A DNA stretch of 64,000 bases from Viola odorata (lineage: Eukaryota; Streptophyta; Magnoliopsida; Malpighiales; Violaceae), in NCBI GenBank assembly GCA_963691705.1, contig OY829538.1:51797151-51861150 (forward strand), written 5' to 3'. Under the pieces are notes generated by a model. It saw nothing but the letters and a program-made list of their open reading frames with translations, made no database searches and was not told the origin of the DNA. The translations under genes were made by a program, and so were the position numbers. Shown here one piece after another: positions 1-11,973 of this stretch. Each line of letters begins with the position of its first letter. Positions within the stretch are counted from its first letter, which is position 1.

Positions 1-160
1 GATTTTCTTACTATGGGTAATGTTAGTCGAATGCCCTGCTCCCATTATTTTCATCACGAGTGTATTCACCCTTGGCTCCTTGAAAAGCCATCGTCCCTTG
101 TGTCGCTCCTCCTGCAGCTTCTGTCCTGGCTTCCTGTTTTTCTAAACTCTTTTCCCCGGA
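1..160 (+). pseudogene. RING-H2 finger fragment, frameshifted
   Basis: The first reading frame holds the second half of a RING-H2 finger: Cys-Ser-His, Phe-His-His-Glu-Cys, then Ile-His-Pro-Trp-Leu-Leu-Glu-Lys, as in E3 ubiquitin ligases. The closing Cys-Pro-Leu-Cys-Arg is not in this frame. About base 91-105 another frame reads His-Arg-Pro-Leu-Cys-Arg, so a small indel has broken the finger and the first cysteine of the last pair has become arginine (CGT for TGT). The open frame then runs on as hydrophobic nonsense to 294. The 5' part lies outside the window. It is most likely a decayed gene fragment; a sequencing indel is the alternative. Confidence 0.5.
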
Positions 161-377
161 TGCTATTGCACTGCTTTGTGATCCAATCATTCCTCTCCTT
201 GCATTTCAACAAACAAGTATTGTATTCTTTTTTTTCCCGCAACATTTTGTTCTTTATTCAAGATAATAGTCCATCAACCGATCATATTATCTAAATATAC
301 AATATAAAACTGTAGATTTTCATTCATGACATGACAGCTTGCTCACATTTTCTTGATTTGCAACCACAGCAGAACTT

Positions 378-775
378 TCAGGAATAGGGCGAGATCCTCC
401 CATAGTTTGCCTTTGTTAAAAGTCTCTTCTGACATACACATGAGTTTTCTAGATCCAGCTTAGGATCTTTTCGTAAGATTTCGCCAAGAACTTGATCAAA
501 TTCAGTATCTAAATCATTCAGAAAAATATGAACTTGAAGACTCACCATCCTTGGGTGTTGCTGCACTGCGTACCTCTTCAACATATTTGCTTTGAGAACT
601 AGCTCTGTGATCAATTTCCTAAAAAATAGCAACCAGCTTATTGTAGTATGTTGATAGTGGTCGACCGTTTTGTAAGGTGGAAAATGATTTTTGGTTCAAT
701 TTAAAGAGAGAAGTTTCATATGCACATCATAAAAGGTTTTTGAAACTGCTTCCCATATTTCTCTTTTTTACATCT
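378..775 (-). pseudogene. Ty1/copia gag relic (UBN2-type)
   Basis: The minus strand encodes the middle of a plant copia gag. It contains Glu-Ile-Trp-Glu-Ala-Val-Ser-Lys-Thr-Phe near 770, then Gln-Asn-Gly-Arg-Pro-Leu-like residues, then the typical Phe-Leu-x-x-Leu-Asp-x-Glu-Phe-Asp-Gln-Val-x-Gly-Glu-Ile-Leu-Arg block (about 535-455). Several in-frame stops interrupt it, for example TAG in place of glutamine just before Glu-Ile-Asp near 620. No LTRs, protease or polymerase are attached. It is an old, isolated retrotransposon fragment. Confidence 0.65.
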
Positions 776-1021
776 AATTTTAGTAGAAAGGAATAAGGAT
801 ATTATATTATTGTAATAGTCAATCTCATTATTTAACTGTACATATAAACTTAGATGTAAATATTATATATTATCTAAATATACAATATAAAACTGTGGAT
901 TTTCATTCCTATTTTCTTGAACATGTAATATTGTTTTATTTTACTGTAAGACATCTTCGTACCGAGTCCGCGTAAAATGCACATCTAAGAACCTAAATCG
1001 TAGCTGAGACTTACTCTTGCT

Positions 1022-1618
1022 CCTTTTTTGTTTTGTTTTTTGTTTTTTTTAATAAGCAGAGATTATATTAGAAACCAGTCATGAAGATTATGACGAACAT
1101 AACAAAAGTCAGCTGTCCAAGCTAGGCAGCACAAGCAGAAAACGAAACCAACAAACTAAGAAAACAAGAAAGATAAACCTTCGGGCTCAGGAAACAACAA
1201 CTTGAATACTAAAAAGTCAAGCCGGAGTCTGCATCATATCGGCTAGACTGAAAGCAAATGAATGATCCTTACTCTTCAGCCACCAATGCCATAAGGAGAA
1301 TATCATATTCACACACTGCCATTCCGTTACCTCTTTCTGCCTAAAGACCTTAGCATTCCGGCGTTTCCACAGGGACCAAATCACCGCGTAGAACAGAGTT
1401 GCCCATTGCCTGCCAGAGAGCTTGTCGTGGCTTGGAAGATAATGTCCCCAAGATCTCCAAAGACCCGCGAGATCGCGAGGTTGGCACCACACCACCCGAA
1501 GCCAACGCATGATCAACTCCCAAACCCTCCTGGTCACCGCACATCCTAGGAAGAGATGAGTAGCATCTTCCAAGCTGTTATTACACATTGGACAGCTATT
1601 CTGATCTTCCGTGATCAT
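1022..1618 (-). mobile_element. 5'-truncated LINE (L1-type) 3' end with zf-RVT domain
   Basis: An open frame of 133 residues (1618 to 1217) matches the zinc-binding tail of plant LINE reverse transcriptases: Cys-Pro-Met-Cys, Glu-Asp-Ala-x-His-Leu-Phe-Leu-x-Cys, Val-Trp-Glu, then Trp-Ser-Leu-Trp-Lys-Arg-Arg-Asn-Ala-Lys-Val-Phe. It is followed on the minus strand by a short 3' UTR, the plant LINE ending CTAATATAATCTCTGCTTAT, and an A-rich tail (1022-1050). The 5' end is missing, as usual for target-primed insertion. A target-site duplication was not found. Confidence 0.8.
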
Positions 1619-2576
1619 GTTACGTCTTTTTTGTTATACTATGTTATTTTAGCAAGTGGCGTTGCACGTGCAGAATTTATTTTAAAATATTAAAATATAA
1701 TATTTATGTACAAAAAAGCATTTCACATAAATATATTTTTGGTATGATATAATTTTTTTAATAATGTCACAAAAATAGGATTAACATAAATTTTTACTAT
1801 GTTACTTAAATTATATTGTAGGCAGTATATTTGTATTATTATTGATGTTCTAATGCAGGTGTTGACGGAAAATTTTTGTATTAATTCTGAAATACTTAAT
1901 TTAAAGCTCTTAGAATTAAATCAATTTTAACTCAATTAAGTAAATTACTTTTATAAATTAAAATTTAAATGTTTAAAATGATGTTTCATATTATTTTTAT
2001 TTAAGTTCTCCAAATATTGTAAATAATTACGTAATTATTTAAAAACAATCACTAATGAATTTTTCTTTAAAAATTCAAACTCAATAAAAAATTAAGCTTA
2101 ATATTTAATTAAAAATTATGATTTAAGTAAATGTACAAACTATTTTTCTTCATGTTTATGTATGAAAAAAAATCACATAATTAGCAAAGGAAAGATAATT
2201 TCTTATCATTACAAATTTTACGAAATCAACTTAAGTAATTTAATGTTTGTGTATATATTTTTTTAAGAATAATACGTTATAAAAATAATTTCATAGTTTT
2301 TTTTTATTGAAAAATAGTTTATTGAGGCAAGATAATTTCTTGTTTATTTTACATATTTTTTTATAGATTTTTTATTTTTAACTAAAAAGATTTATTATTT
2401 TCCACTTTATTTTTTTTCTTTTCTCTCTCATTTTTTTTCTAATTTTTATTCTAACAATGGAAACGCATGAAATAGAAAATAACAACAAAAACAACAACAA
2501 TAATAATTAAAAAAATAGTCTAAAAATAATTGTGATTATAATTTAACAAAAGGGAGAATTTTATTACTGTATTTGT
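1619..2576. other. AT-rich intergenic DNA
   Basis: Very AT-rich sequence with no believable coding region. A short GC-richer patch at about 1655-1676 includes the palindrome TGCACGTGCA and resembles the hairpin seen near Helitron 3' ends, but a proper terminus could not be placed. Confidence 0.5.
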
Positions 2577-5500
2577 TGTCGCACCCCCTTTTTCGTTGAA
2601 AACGAGTTTAAGGTTCGCGGCGGATGCTAAGCATAAATAGATGCTTCGCATAATGCAATGAAGTCGCCACCCTATTTTTCTAAGGTTTAGGGAACCTAAT
2701 CGATGGCATAAAATAAACAAACTAAGGCACAATGGTCTAAACCAAAGAACGATGGTTCGAGGTCGTATTTATGGACTTGGGAAGGTGTTAGGCACTCAAG
2801 TCACATCCTTAAAAAAGGTTACCGGTATGCGAGGTGTTTTAAAATATTTTGAACATGTAATTGGCCCTCTTAGGAGACGTTACATCTTAGCATTTGGGTC
2901 ATGTTATTTCCGTTTGGGGGTTCGAGGGATGGGGTTACCATTTTGTCTCGATGCTAGAGCGGACGCTCCCCTTATCATTGAGCCATGCATGATTATCTAG
3001 TTACTAAGTGATCTATCATGGCAAAACTAGCAAGGTACCGTTTTAATGAATGCACGTATGGTTGTTATGGCCTTTGGAGCCATCATGCGTAGCATTTAGT
3101 AATGAAAAACAATTTATCTCACGGTATAAGAGACAAGTGTTGTAAACATGTAAGCATGTGAGATTGATTTTATTTAATAGCAATTCTATATGTCATGCCT
3201 CCGCGTAGGGTGGTTCTAACGCCTACTAGGGTATCATGCTTTCGATACGATCAAGGCTTTGGACCTTTGCGTGATCATACAAGGAAACGTTTAAGGTAAG
3301 CTTACCTTTTGGACGAACCCTGATCGATCCATCTCTTCAAAACCAATGTTAATGACAATTGATATAAATATATAGATATAACAAACATACACGATTTTTA
3401 ACTACTTAATCTAATTATTACAAACCACAATTCATAACAAAACTACTTAAGTAATTATTACAAACCAACAATTCATGATAAAACTACTTATGTAATTATT
3501 ACAAATTGGAGGTCTGAATAATTAAACTATTACACCAAGTGAAATAATTAATTAAAGCTCTCACTAATTATTACAACGATTGAGGTGGATAACTAAAAGC
3601 AAACGAGTTGATAATGAGTTATTAACTTATTACAACAAGTTCAGCAATTAATTATTACAACAAGTACAATTAAAGGTAGTAGACAGTTGATTATCACATA
3701 CGAATACATAAAAATAATGCTTACCGTTCTAATGGGCCGGGCTAGGCCCACACTTGGATTCCTAATTTTTGGGACACAATGCTTGCAAACATCTTACGGA
3801 AATCAATTAAATTAAATGAAAGAAAGGTAAAAACGTACTTTTCGATTGAAGGTTCGAAACTTAACCTACAAAGTGAGAGTATTAGTACGAACTTAAAGAT
3901 AATAAATAATAAATAATATAAAGCACATGCACCATTTATTTCATACAAGCAGCCATGAAAATAAATAAATATATCATGTGGGCAGCTCACTATTTTTACT
4001 ACAAATTGGCAAAACACATAGCTAATAAAACATCATGTAAAACATGCAATTTTAAATTCAAGATAAATTAAATAAAACCTCATGGTATAAAAATAAATAA
4101 AACAGCACATGTCATACAATTAATTCCCCAAACAAAATTAAACATGTCGAAAAACATACAGGCAATTTGAACAAATTAACGAAAATTAAATCGAAAGGGA
4201 TCGTACAAAAAACTAAAATAAAACCAATTAAATGACATATGGGCTTGGCCAAGCCAAGCCCATCAGCTATTAATTAAAACAGAAAGGGAAGGGACGGGCT
4301 GAAGCCCGTCACCTTCGTCTTCCTCCTTTCGCAAGAACAGCAACGGCTGTTCTTGTTCTTCATGTCGCCGGCTACCATGGCCGGCCACTCAAGCTCCAAA
4401 ACCGACTCCAATACTACCCCAACCAGCCCAGAAATTAACTACCACACCTCAGCAGTAAAACCAACCAAAAACAGTAGGTAAATAGCAAGCAAAACAGAAG
4501 AAAAACAGCATGCGTTCGTACGTGAGGTGGACAAACAACGGTGAACCAAAACAGCCCCGAATGGTCAAGTAAAAATGCGTCGCAACACTCAGATAGGAAG
4601 CACAACTATTCTACGACCACAATCCAGCAGACATTAGACCAATCCGTCCATAAACGAAGAGTAATTTCAACATGGAATTTTAATACGCATTATTGTCCAT
4701 AATTCGCAATTAATTAATTCAAGCAATGGATGTTTAAATTGGAGCAAGAACAGACCATATAACTCGACAATCAATCATTTAAAACAAGTTTAAGCCACTG
4801 ATTTAATTAAAACATGCATAAACAAACGTTTGCGAAGAGAGAAGTTAGAGAGAGAGAGCTTCGAACACTTACCTTAAACGCTTTCCTTTGCTCTGGTTTG
4901 AGGTTGATGATGAGTAGGTGCGACCACCCCCCGCGCGGACGTGGATAGCTTGCTATTTTTAGGACAAGAAGTGAGGTTGAGGAGTTGAGGAGTTGAGTCG
5001 GTCGTCTGCTTCTGTCGTGCCGTGGGTCGAAACAAAAGCAGTCTCCGCACGTGGTCCTCCAAGCTCCTTTCTCGCTGTCTGTTCATTTAAAATCATATCT
5101 AAGGAATCAACTTAATTCGTGTCTGCCATGGCTGGGAGAGCCAATCAGAAGGAAGGAAAAAACAAAACATGCATTAATTGAATTAATTCCCGCTCGAACG
5201 GGATATTTTGGTACGAGCGGAGGCACACGAAAATGAAAATAAATCCGAGTCGAGGGTACAATTATGTGTAGAAAAACAAGGCGAGAAAAGTAATATACAG
5301 TGACAAAACGCGAAAGTTGATTTAACGTATTTATTTTCTTATTCAGAAATGACAAAACGTTTGCGCGCAAAATAAATGTCCTTACGACAAAAATTGAACG
5401 AAACTGAACGAGGCGTCCTGAAATAGAAAATTAACACGTAATTATCAAATAACGAAAAAGGGTGTTCTGCACTCGGTCCCGGGAACCTTACTCGAGACCG

Positions 5501-5677
5501 ATAGAAGTTCGCGAAAAGACAGTTAAAAGTACGAAAAAAATTAAAAAGGCACAAAATGACTAGAAATATTAAAACAGACTAACCTAGGACCAAAAAATGA
5601 CAGAAATTTGATCTAGACCAGCTAAAAGTGGCAAAAACGTAAAGGTTGTGATGAAAGTCAAAAATCGGATAGCAACA
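2577..5677. mobile_element. Solo LTR of a large LTR retrotransposon (3.1 kb)
   Basis: The element starts TGTCGCACCCCC and ends ATAGCAACA, so it has the TG...CA ends of an LTR. It is flanked on both sides by TTTGT (2572-2576 and 5678-5682), a perfect 5-bp target duplication. No gag or pol domain is present, and the first bases do not recur inside, so it is not two LTRs around a short interior. The best reading is a solo LTR left by LTR-LTR recombination. A very long LTR of this kind suggests a Ty3/gypsy Tat/Ogre-like parent, which is inference. A non-autonomous LARD-type element is the alternative. Short ORFs inside are not convincing. Confidence 0.7.
4240..4382. repeat. Cluster of perfect inverted repeats inside the solo LTR
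   Basis: Three perfect stems follow one another: TGGGCTTGGC/GCCAAGCCCA with a 3-nt loop (4240-4262), GACGGGCT/AGCCCGTC with a 2-nt loop (4293-4310), and CAAGAACAG/CTGTTCTTG with a 6-nt loop (4332-4355). A GC-rich GCCGG/CCGGC pair follows at about 4367-4385. The cluster is unusually structured and GC-rich for this element. Confidence 0.7.
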
Positions 5678-5799
5678 TTTGTCCTTTAGTTTTTTCTTCT
5701 TTTCGTAATAATATCATATTTTGTTATCTTTTGAAAGAAAAAATATATTTTCTTAATCTGTTGGATGATTATTAATCATGAAACTATTAAATTATAGTT

Positions 5800-6515
5800 T
5801 TTTCGGGCGAGTGATTGGTGGTAGCAGGCGAGTTTTTTCGGGGTTGGTTTCTGGTTTCTGAGTTGCAGCGGTGATTGTGAGTGGTTGAGATGATCGAGGA
5901 GATGGTGCGGCGATGGAGATGGTGGTTGGTACCGAGTTGGATGTGTGTTGATGGTGGCCGATTTGGTTCGTTTGAGGTGTTGATCGTGGTTGGAGGAGTT
6001 TGTGCAGATCGGGAGGCAGTGTGGTGACGGCGGAGGGAGACCGTCCGAGGGTGTGGTTGTGTCGATGGCGTGGGTGTGGTGGCGCCAGCAGTGGCGTTGT
6101 TTGTTGATGGCCGGCCGAGTTGGTTGGGTCCGGCTGTGGTGTGGACGGCGGCGACGAGTTTGATTCCGGTGATTCCGGTGGGTGAGGCGGCCGGATTATG
6201 GAGCGACAGTGAGGGAGCGATGTCGGCAGCAGTGAATGGCCGAGGAAGATGGTGGCAGCGGTGATGAAGAGAAGACTAAAGTTTTTTGTGTTTATCAGGG
6301 TTTAGGCTTGGGCTGCTAGAAGAGTAGCTTGGGCTTGGACCTTGAGTGTGGCTTGCTCAATTTTGTTAATTTGTTATTTGGGTCTTGAGCGAAGTCTGTG
6401 TCTGTTGAGACAACTTGTTTGGCTCGTGTCTCTTCTATTTGGTTCGTGTTCTCTATTATGGTCATTTTTCATGACCCTATTAATATATATCTGCCTATTA
6501 AAAAAAAATCATGAA
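5800..6515 (+). mobile_element. LINE 3' end with poly-A tail, GC-rich 5' part
   Basis: The right part (about 6280-6515) reads as a plant LINE 3' UTR: TTGGGCTTGGACCTTGAGTG, then TATTAATATATATCTGCCTA and a run of A. That tail is closely related to the one ending the minus-strand LINE near 1050. The left part (5805-6270) is a TGG/GGCGG-rich stretch, far more GC-rich than its surroundings, with no domain that I recognise. It may be part of the same insertion or captured DNA. Confidence 0.5.
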
Positions 6516-9500
6516 ACTATTATTACTATTATAAATAAATAAACTATTCTAATTTTAAATATTTTTTATTAGATTAGGATGATAATAATGTTAGGAGATT
6601 TATATATCTCATCTAATCCATAACTTTTGGCTTTTTTTACTATAACTTATGGCTTAGAACATGATTTCTTATTTAATTTTCTTAATTATATCAACTTCAT
6701 CAACATTCGTCACTCGCATTAAAGATCCATGAGTGAGATCTTCTGTGTACTTTTACAGCAGTCTATTAGGTTACACAAATTTAATTTCATCCATTTATTA
6801 TTAATTTAAAAACTAATTTAACTTTAAGGTTTAAGGACTTTAAGTTTACAATAAATATTTATTTAATATATTTTGTACCTATCGCATATTATCTTGATGA
6901 CGTATATCATATGTTCGATCCATAATATTATAATGATAACTAACAATATAACAAATTTTTTTTTAAAAAAATCTTATTAGTTTACCTAGCACATATTTTA
7001 GGGTAAACTACATAATTTGTTTTATAGTTTCAAAAATCTTTCACTTGGGACACTATAGTTTTAAGACTTACATTAGAAATCCTATAATATCCTAAAATAT
7101 TTTAATATAACATTATACGTGGTTAAAAAAAAAAAGGTAAAAAGTTGAAAAAAACTTATAAATATTGGAGAAAAATATTTAACTATAACTATTTGATGAT
7201 TAGATTATAAAATATTAATTTTCAGTATCTCTTTTTAATTATCTAATTTAATCCTTTTATACTGTTGTCATTAAATTAATTTTAGAAAAAAGTTATAAAT
7301 TCTCTTTTTATTTGTCACTTACAGTTGTTTTATTATTTTCTTAACTTTAAAAATATTTTTTTTCTAAAAAAATAAACCATGTACTGCCTTCAAATTATAG
7401 TTAAATAATTAAAATAAAATAAATAATATTAAACTATATAGAAAATATTTTATGTACAATATATAATATTTCTTTCATAAAAATTAATGTAAATTATTTT
7501 GATAATATATGGATAATATTATCAATACTTGTAAATAAACTTCTAAATTATTCTCATAAAGATTGTTCTTTATTTTACCATATAATTTATGTTAGAAAAG
7601 TATAAATATTACTATTTATTTCTCACTTTTATCTAGTTTATGTTTCTTTAACACTTTTAAAATTAATCTCTTTACTAAATTAAAATAATAAAATTAAATT
7701 AAAAATATTAACTCAAATAAAGAATATTATTTTTAAAATAATATAATAGTACTTAATATAATTTACATTTAAAAATAGATTAAGATATATTTTTTATATT
7801 TAACAAATAATTTACATTTAAAAATATATTAACTTATATTTTACTCATTGTGACTGTTTTTCAATTCCATACTTTTAAGGATATTTCTCACATTGTAGCT
7901 CCACCAGTACATTATATAGATTGATCTCCCACAACCTCTTTAAATATAGTGGGGAACTTGTTGGAAATCAACCAAGGAAATATTTTTATCTCCTATGCCA
8001 ATTTAACAAAGAATAATAAATTTTAAAAATATATAAAAGTAAAAGTTCGCAAGAATAATTTCATAAGAAGATAGTTTCGGTATTTAACATATTTTGATTC
8101 TTCAATAAAAAAAATTTCTCTTTTGTATTTTAGCATTTCAATTATTAAATTATTTAAATAATTTTTTTGTTAATTATAATTTAATATTATAATGTGAATA
8201 TTTCATAATAGAAAATCACCATCTTTCATTTTTCATAAAAAATATTTAATATAAATTTAAAGTCTAAAAAATTAATTTAATATACACTTATTATTCATAA
8301 CTTTAATATTAAGTCATTTTAAAAAATATATATAGTTTATACAAATATAATATATTTTTGCTAACTTTTTTAACTTACAATACATAGTATATTTTTCTAT
8401 GATAAATTATTTACTAATTTTAAATTCTTACTAAAAGTTACGTATATAATAATTCTTTATTAAGTAAATAAATGGTCATTTAATAATAGAAATAAAAGTG
8501 TATTATTTAATTAAAAAAATTAATTTATAAGTTTGTTAACTTTCTAATTTACTATTATTAGTGTTATTTTAAAATATTATTATAAGCTACTCATATGTAA
8601 TTTTCTAAGAAACTAATGAATGTAGCAGACTCGATTTTCTTTCCACTTTTGCCATATAGGAAAGATATAATTTTTTTATCTTAAAGTCTGTGTTGTTGTT
8701 GTTATTTAGCTTGAAATTGAAAACATCATCTAGTTTTTATCTAAAAAAATATATAAAAATCTCAAGAAAATACATTTATGTAATCATTAAACATATACTC
8801 AAAATATTTATTTTGTAACATTTTATTTGTTTATTATATAATAATAAAAAATTTATTAACTTTATTGATAAAAAAATTAAATATATTTTTAGGTAAACTG
8901 TATAAAGAAACCCTAAAGTTTACAAAATCTCCCACTTTGAACCTTATAGTCTTGAATTTTGCAATATAAGCCTGCAATAAAGTTGCAATTTTAGTTTTTC
9001 TAATAATTAGAAAATTAAAAAAATGATAAAAATATTATTAAGTTATTTAATTATTTTATCAATCACTAATTATTTTAATTTGTAAAAATATAGTGATTAA
9101 TTTGTTAATGGTGATGTTGATTCGAACCAATTAAAAATATTGGAAATTTACTATGATATTTATGATACAAATTCAGAACATTTAATTACAAATTAGATTA
9201 ATTCCTCTCTATTTTTTCTTCAATTTTTGCATAAATATGATCTCATTTTTTTCTTAGAATTTTAGTCTCTTATTCTAAGAAAGTCATTCATGTCATCAAA
9301 TAAACTAAAATTTTCTTTATTGTCAATAACGTGAGCTTAAATTATTCTAAAATAACTTTAATTTTATTAATAGATTTATTAACAAATGACATTATTGATT
9401 ATATATTATCATCTTATTTTTAAGAAAAAATAAAATCATGTCAAAATAATTTAATACCACATTATAAACATGCAAATGAACTTCAAATTGTTTTCGATAA

Positions 9501-10442
9501 CCGTAACTTATTTTTTTTCATCTAAATAAATATAGTGGTTGATTTGAGCTAATTAAAAATGCATGAACTTATTTGATATTAGTTGGAAATGCATAGGCAA
9601 GTGCAATATATTAATTATAAAGATTGATCGTTTCTTCTTCCAAATTCTCGCAAATAAGAACTTGGATACCCATGTACAACATTCAAAGTCGTTAGCAACG
9701 AAATAACTCGGGGTCTTTTTTTCTAATTGGCTCACTTAAATTGCTATTTACTTTTCATTTCTTTTTATGAGATTCGTTACTACCTATATCTTTAAAAAAA
9801 AATAACATACCATTGAGACATTATACAAAATAATTAGGACATAAAATTGTTAAGTTTATATTCCCAATTTTGACTCAATTGAGTAACATATATATGGATT
9901 TCTCTAAAAAATTGCATATGTTTTGAATAGGAGAATTTTTTTTTAAAATGAATCCGGATATTCAAAATTAATTTATAAAAACTAACCCGTATATGGATTT
10001 CCTCAAGGAGTTGTACATGCTTTGTTTTTAAAATAAATTGAATAAAACATTGTATATGACTATATGCTAATTAGGTTAGGCTAGTTATGGAGAAAAATTA
10101 AAAATTAAGCAATACCAAATCTAATTACCACTAAGAAATATAATGGAGAAGTTGAATATATCTTGGTTTATGATCGAGCAATTAGTTAATGTAAATAAAA
10201 AAAAACCAATTGATATTAATTATTAAACACAAACAATAAAATAAATTATTTTTAAAAAAATAACAAAACAGAACAGATAATTATGATTATAATTTAAATT
10301 AATTAATTGTGTTTTTAATTTTAGTTACTTATATTATTACATGCTTGGAAAACTAATTATATATTTTATTTTGGTATCCTTAAATCTTGTGGATCAATAA
10401 TAATTATATTTGCACCTGACCGGGTATTTAGGTATTTTATTA
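6516..10442. other. Long AT-rich intergenic region
   Basis: Almost 4 kb of A+T-rich DNA with no coding region that can be supported. A 60-codon frame on the minus strand (9735-9553) has no recognisable motif and is probably chance. Apart from one diverged repeat pair nothing stands out. Confidence 0.6.
7011..7097. repeat. Diverged dispersed repeat, second copy at 8891-8985
   Basis: Both copies start GGTAAACT, continue through a TTTACAAAATCT-like middle and end near CTATAGT(T)TT...CCTATAAT/CCTGCAAT. By eye they agree at roughly two thirds of positions. They look like old termini of one DNA-transposon family; the family was not identified. Confidence 0.4.
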
Positions 10443-11525
10443 TCTATATATACTATATATATTTAATATATATTATCTAACTTAACTAACAACTGAATTA
10501 ATATTAATACTCCCGCTATTGTTAAGAATTTCAATGCTCTCACGATTTTTTTTTTAATTATTTCTTCAATGAATTAAGAACAACAACTTCTACTTTAGGT
10601 AAATTGGCTGAACTATTTTTTTTCTCAAATTTAAAAGCGATAATTATTATTGGATAAAAATTTTAATAAATTTATAAAAATTTAAAAGAAAATTAAGAGT
10701 GTAATAAATTTTTAAACAATAATTTAAAAGTATAATAGATTTTTAAAGAATAAAGTAATTTGTGTTTTTTATATAGTATAGATATAGATAGTTCTAGCTT
10801 ACGCATTCTTTGTCTTTTGGTATCATTCTCTTGGTCGGTCAGCGCAACCTAGCTATTTATTGATTGAATGTCAGCAATTTGAGCCTGGTTACGCGGCTCC
10901 ACCTCCTCTGTTTCAAATTGGCCGCATTCCAATGAACTTTAGGTAATCTTTTGTACTTCCTTGGTTTTATACATTGTCCCCTTTATTTCTGATGTTCTTT
11001 GCTGTCTTATTCTCAGGGGAAATCGGGAGACTTCCTATCTATATATCATAATGAGAGCTATAACAGCTCTGCAGCGTCGCCGTATTGTCCCATGTCTCCA
11101 TTTAACATATCGAGCATCGAGTTTCCCTTTTCTTGCTAGGATTTTCCTAATTCATAGTATAGCTCATCTGGAGGAGAAGCTACAAATGCATCCATGCAGG
11201 CTCCGCAGCACGTGATTGATGTTTGATTAAGTTTGCATGTGGATACAAAGTCGAAGTAATATAGCTCATCTGGAGGGGAAATTCCACTGTTGGGAATGAC
11301 AGGAGGGCTATTGCATTGTCTGATGGGATTTTGGAAAAGTGAAGAAGTGTTTTCTTATCAGCTGTTGAGCAATTTATAAGTACATATGAGCTTTTTAAGC
11401 ACATCTAGCTTTTACTGCAGATATTGTACAAGAGTAGAGGATGCAAGCTTAATTACTTGTGCTAAAAATGAGATGAAATTAGTCCCGTACTCGCGCGGTA
11501 CGCGGTATATTATTATTTTAGCTAG
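10443..11525 (+). mobile_element. Candidate non-autonomous Helitron with captured exon-like DNA
   Basis: The left end, TCTATATATACTATATATAT, starts with TC after an A (10442). The right end has a GC-rich hairpin-like patch (CCCGTACTCGCGCGGTACGC, 11484-11503), about 18 AT-rich bases and then CTAG (11522-11525) followed by T. This fits Helitron rules: 5' TC, a hairpin just before 3' CTRR, insertion between A and T. A second Helitron-like 5' end lies inverted at about 10770-10795. Inside, 10791-11216 reads like two exons joined at a GT...AG intron (donor 10934, acceptor before 11018), with an open frame across the junction. I do not recognise the protein. Confidence 0.45.
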
Positions 11526-11973
11526 TGAAAAAAATAAAAATATAGTATTAGTATAATACATTATTAATCTCAGTTTATTGAACTTTTTAGTATGTACGCA
11601 AACAATATAATTTTAAAATAGTTATAATAATAGTAAAAATTATTACTTAATATAATAGAGAGTTTAATTTTCTTACAAAATTTTTAATTTATTAAAAAAA
11701 ATAGTGTAATATTTTTTTAGTGTATATAGTATAAGCTAAATAGAGATAATTAATTATAAAAATAGTAAGATTAAATTATTATTATTATAACTATTATTAA
11801 GATTTTAATGCAAATCAACATGAATATAGTTGTTTGATGGATAAACTTTAATTATTATTTATTAATAATTTACTATTATAATTTCCTATCTAATTTTTTA
11901 TTTAATAATTATAATGACATATATTAATACCACATATATCTAGAGAGAATGATGTGTAAAACTCTCGTGACCT
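11526..11973. other. AT-rich intergenic DNA
   Basis: AT-rich spacer between the Helitron-like element and the first MULE-type element. I see no gene or defined repeat. Confidence 0.6.

Noticed and set aside
6070..6264. 64-codon GC-rich frame
   Set aside because: Simple TGG/GGCGG-rich composition in a LINE-linked stretch; no motif.
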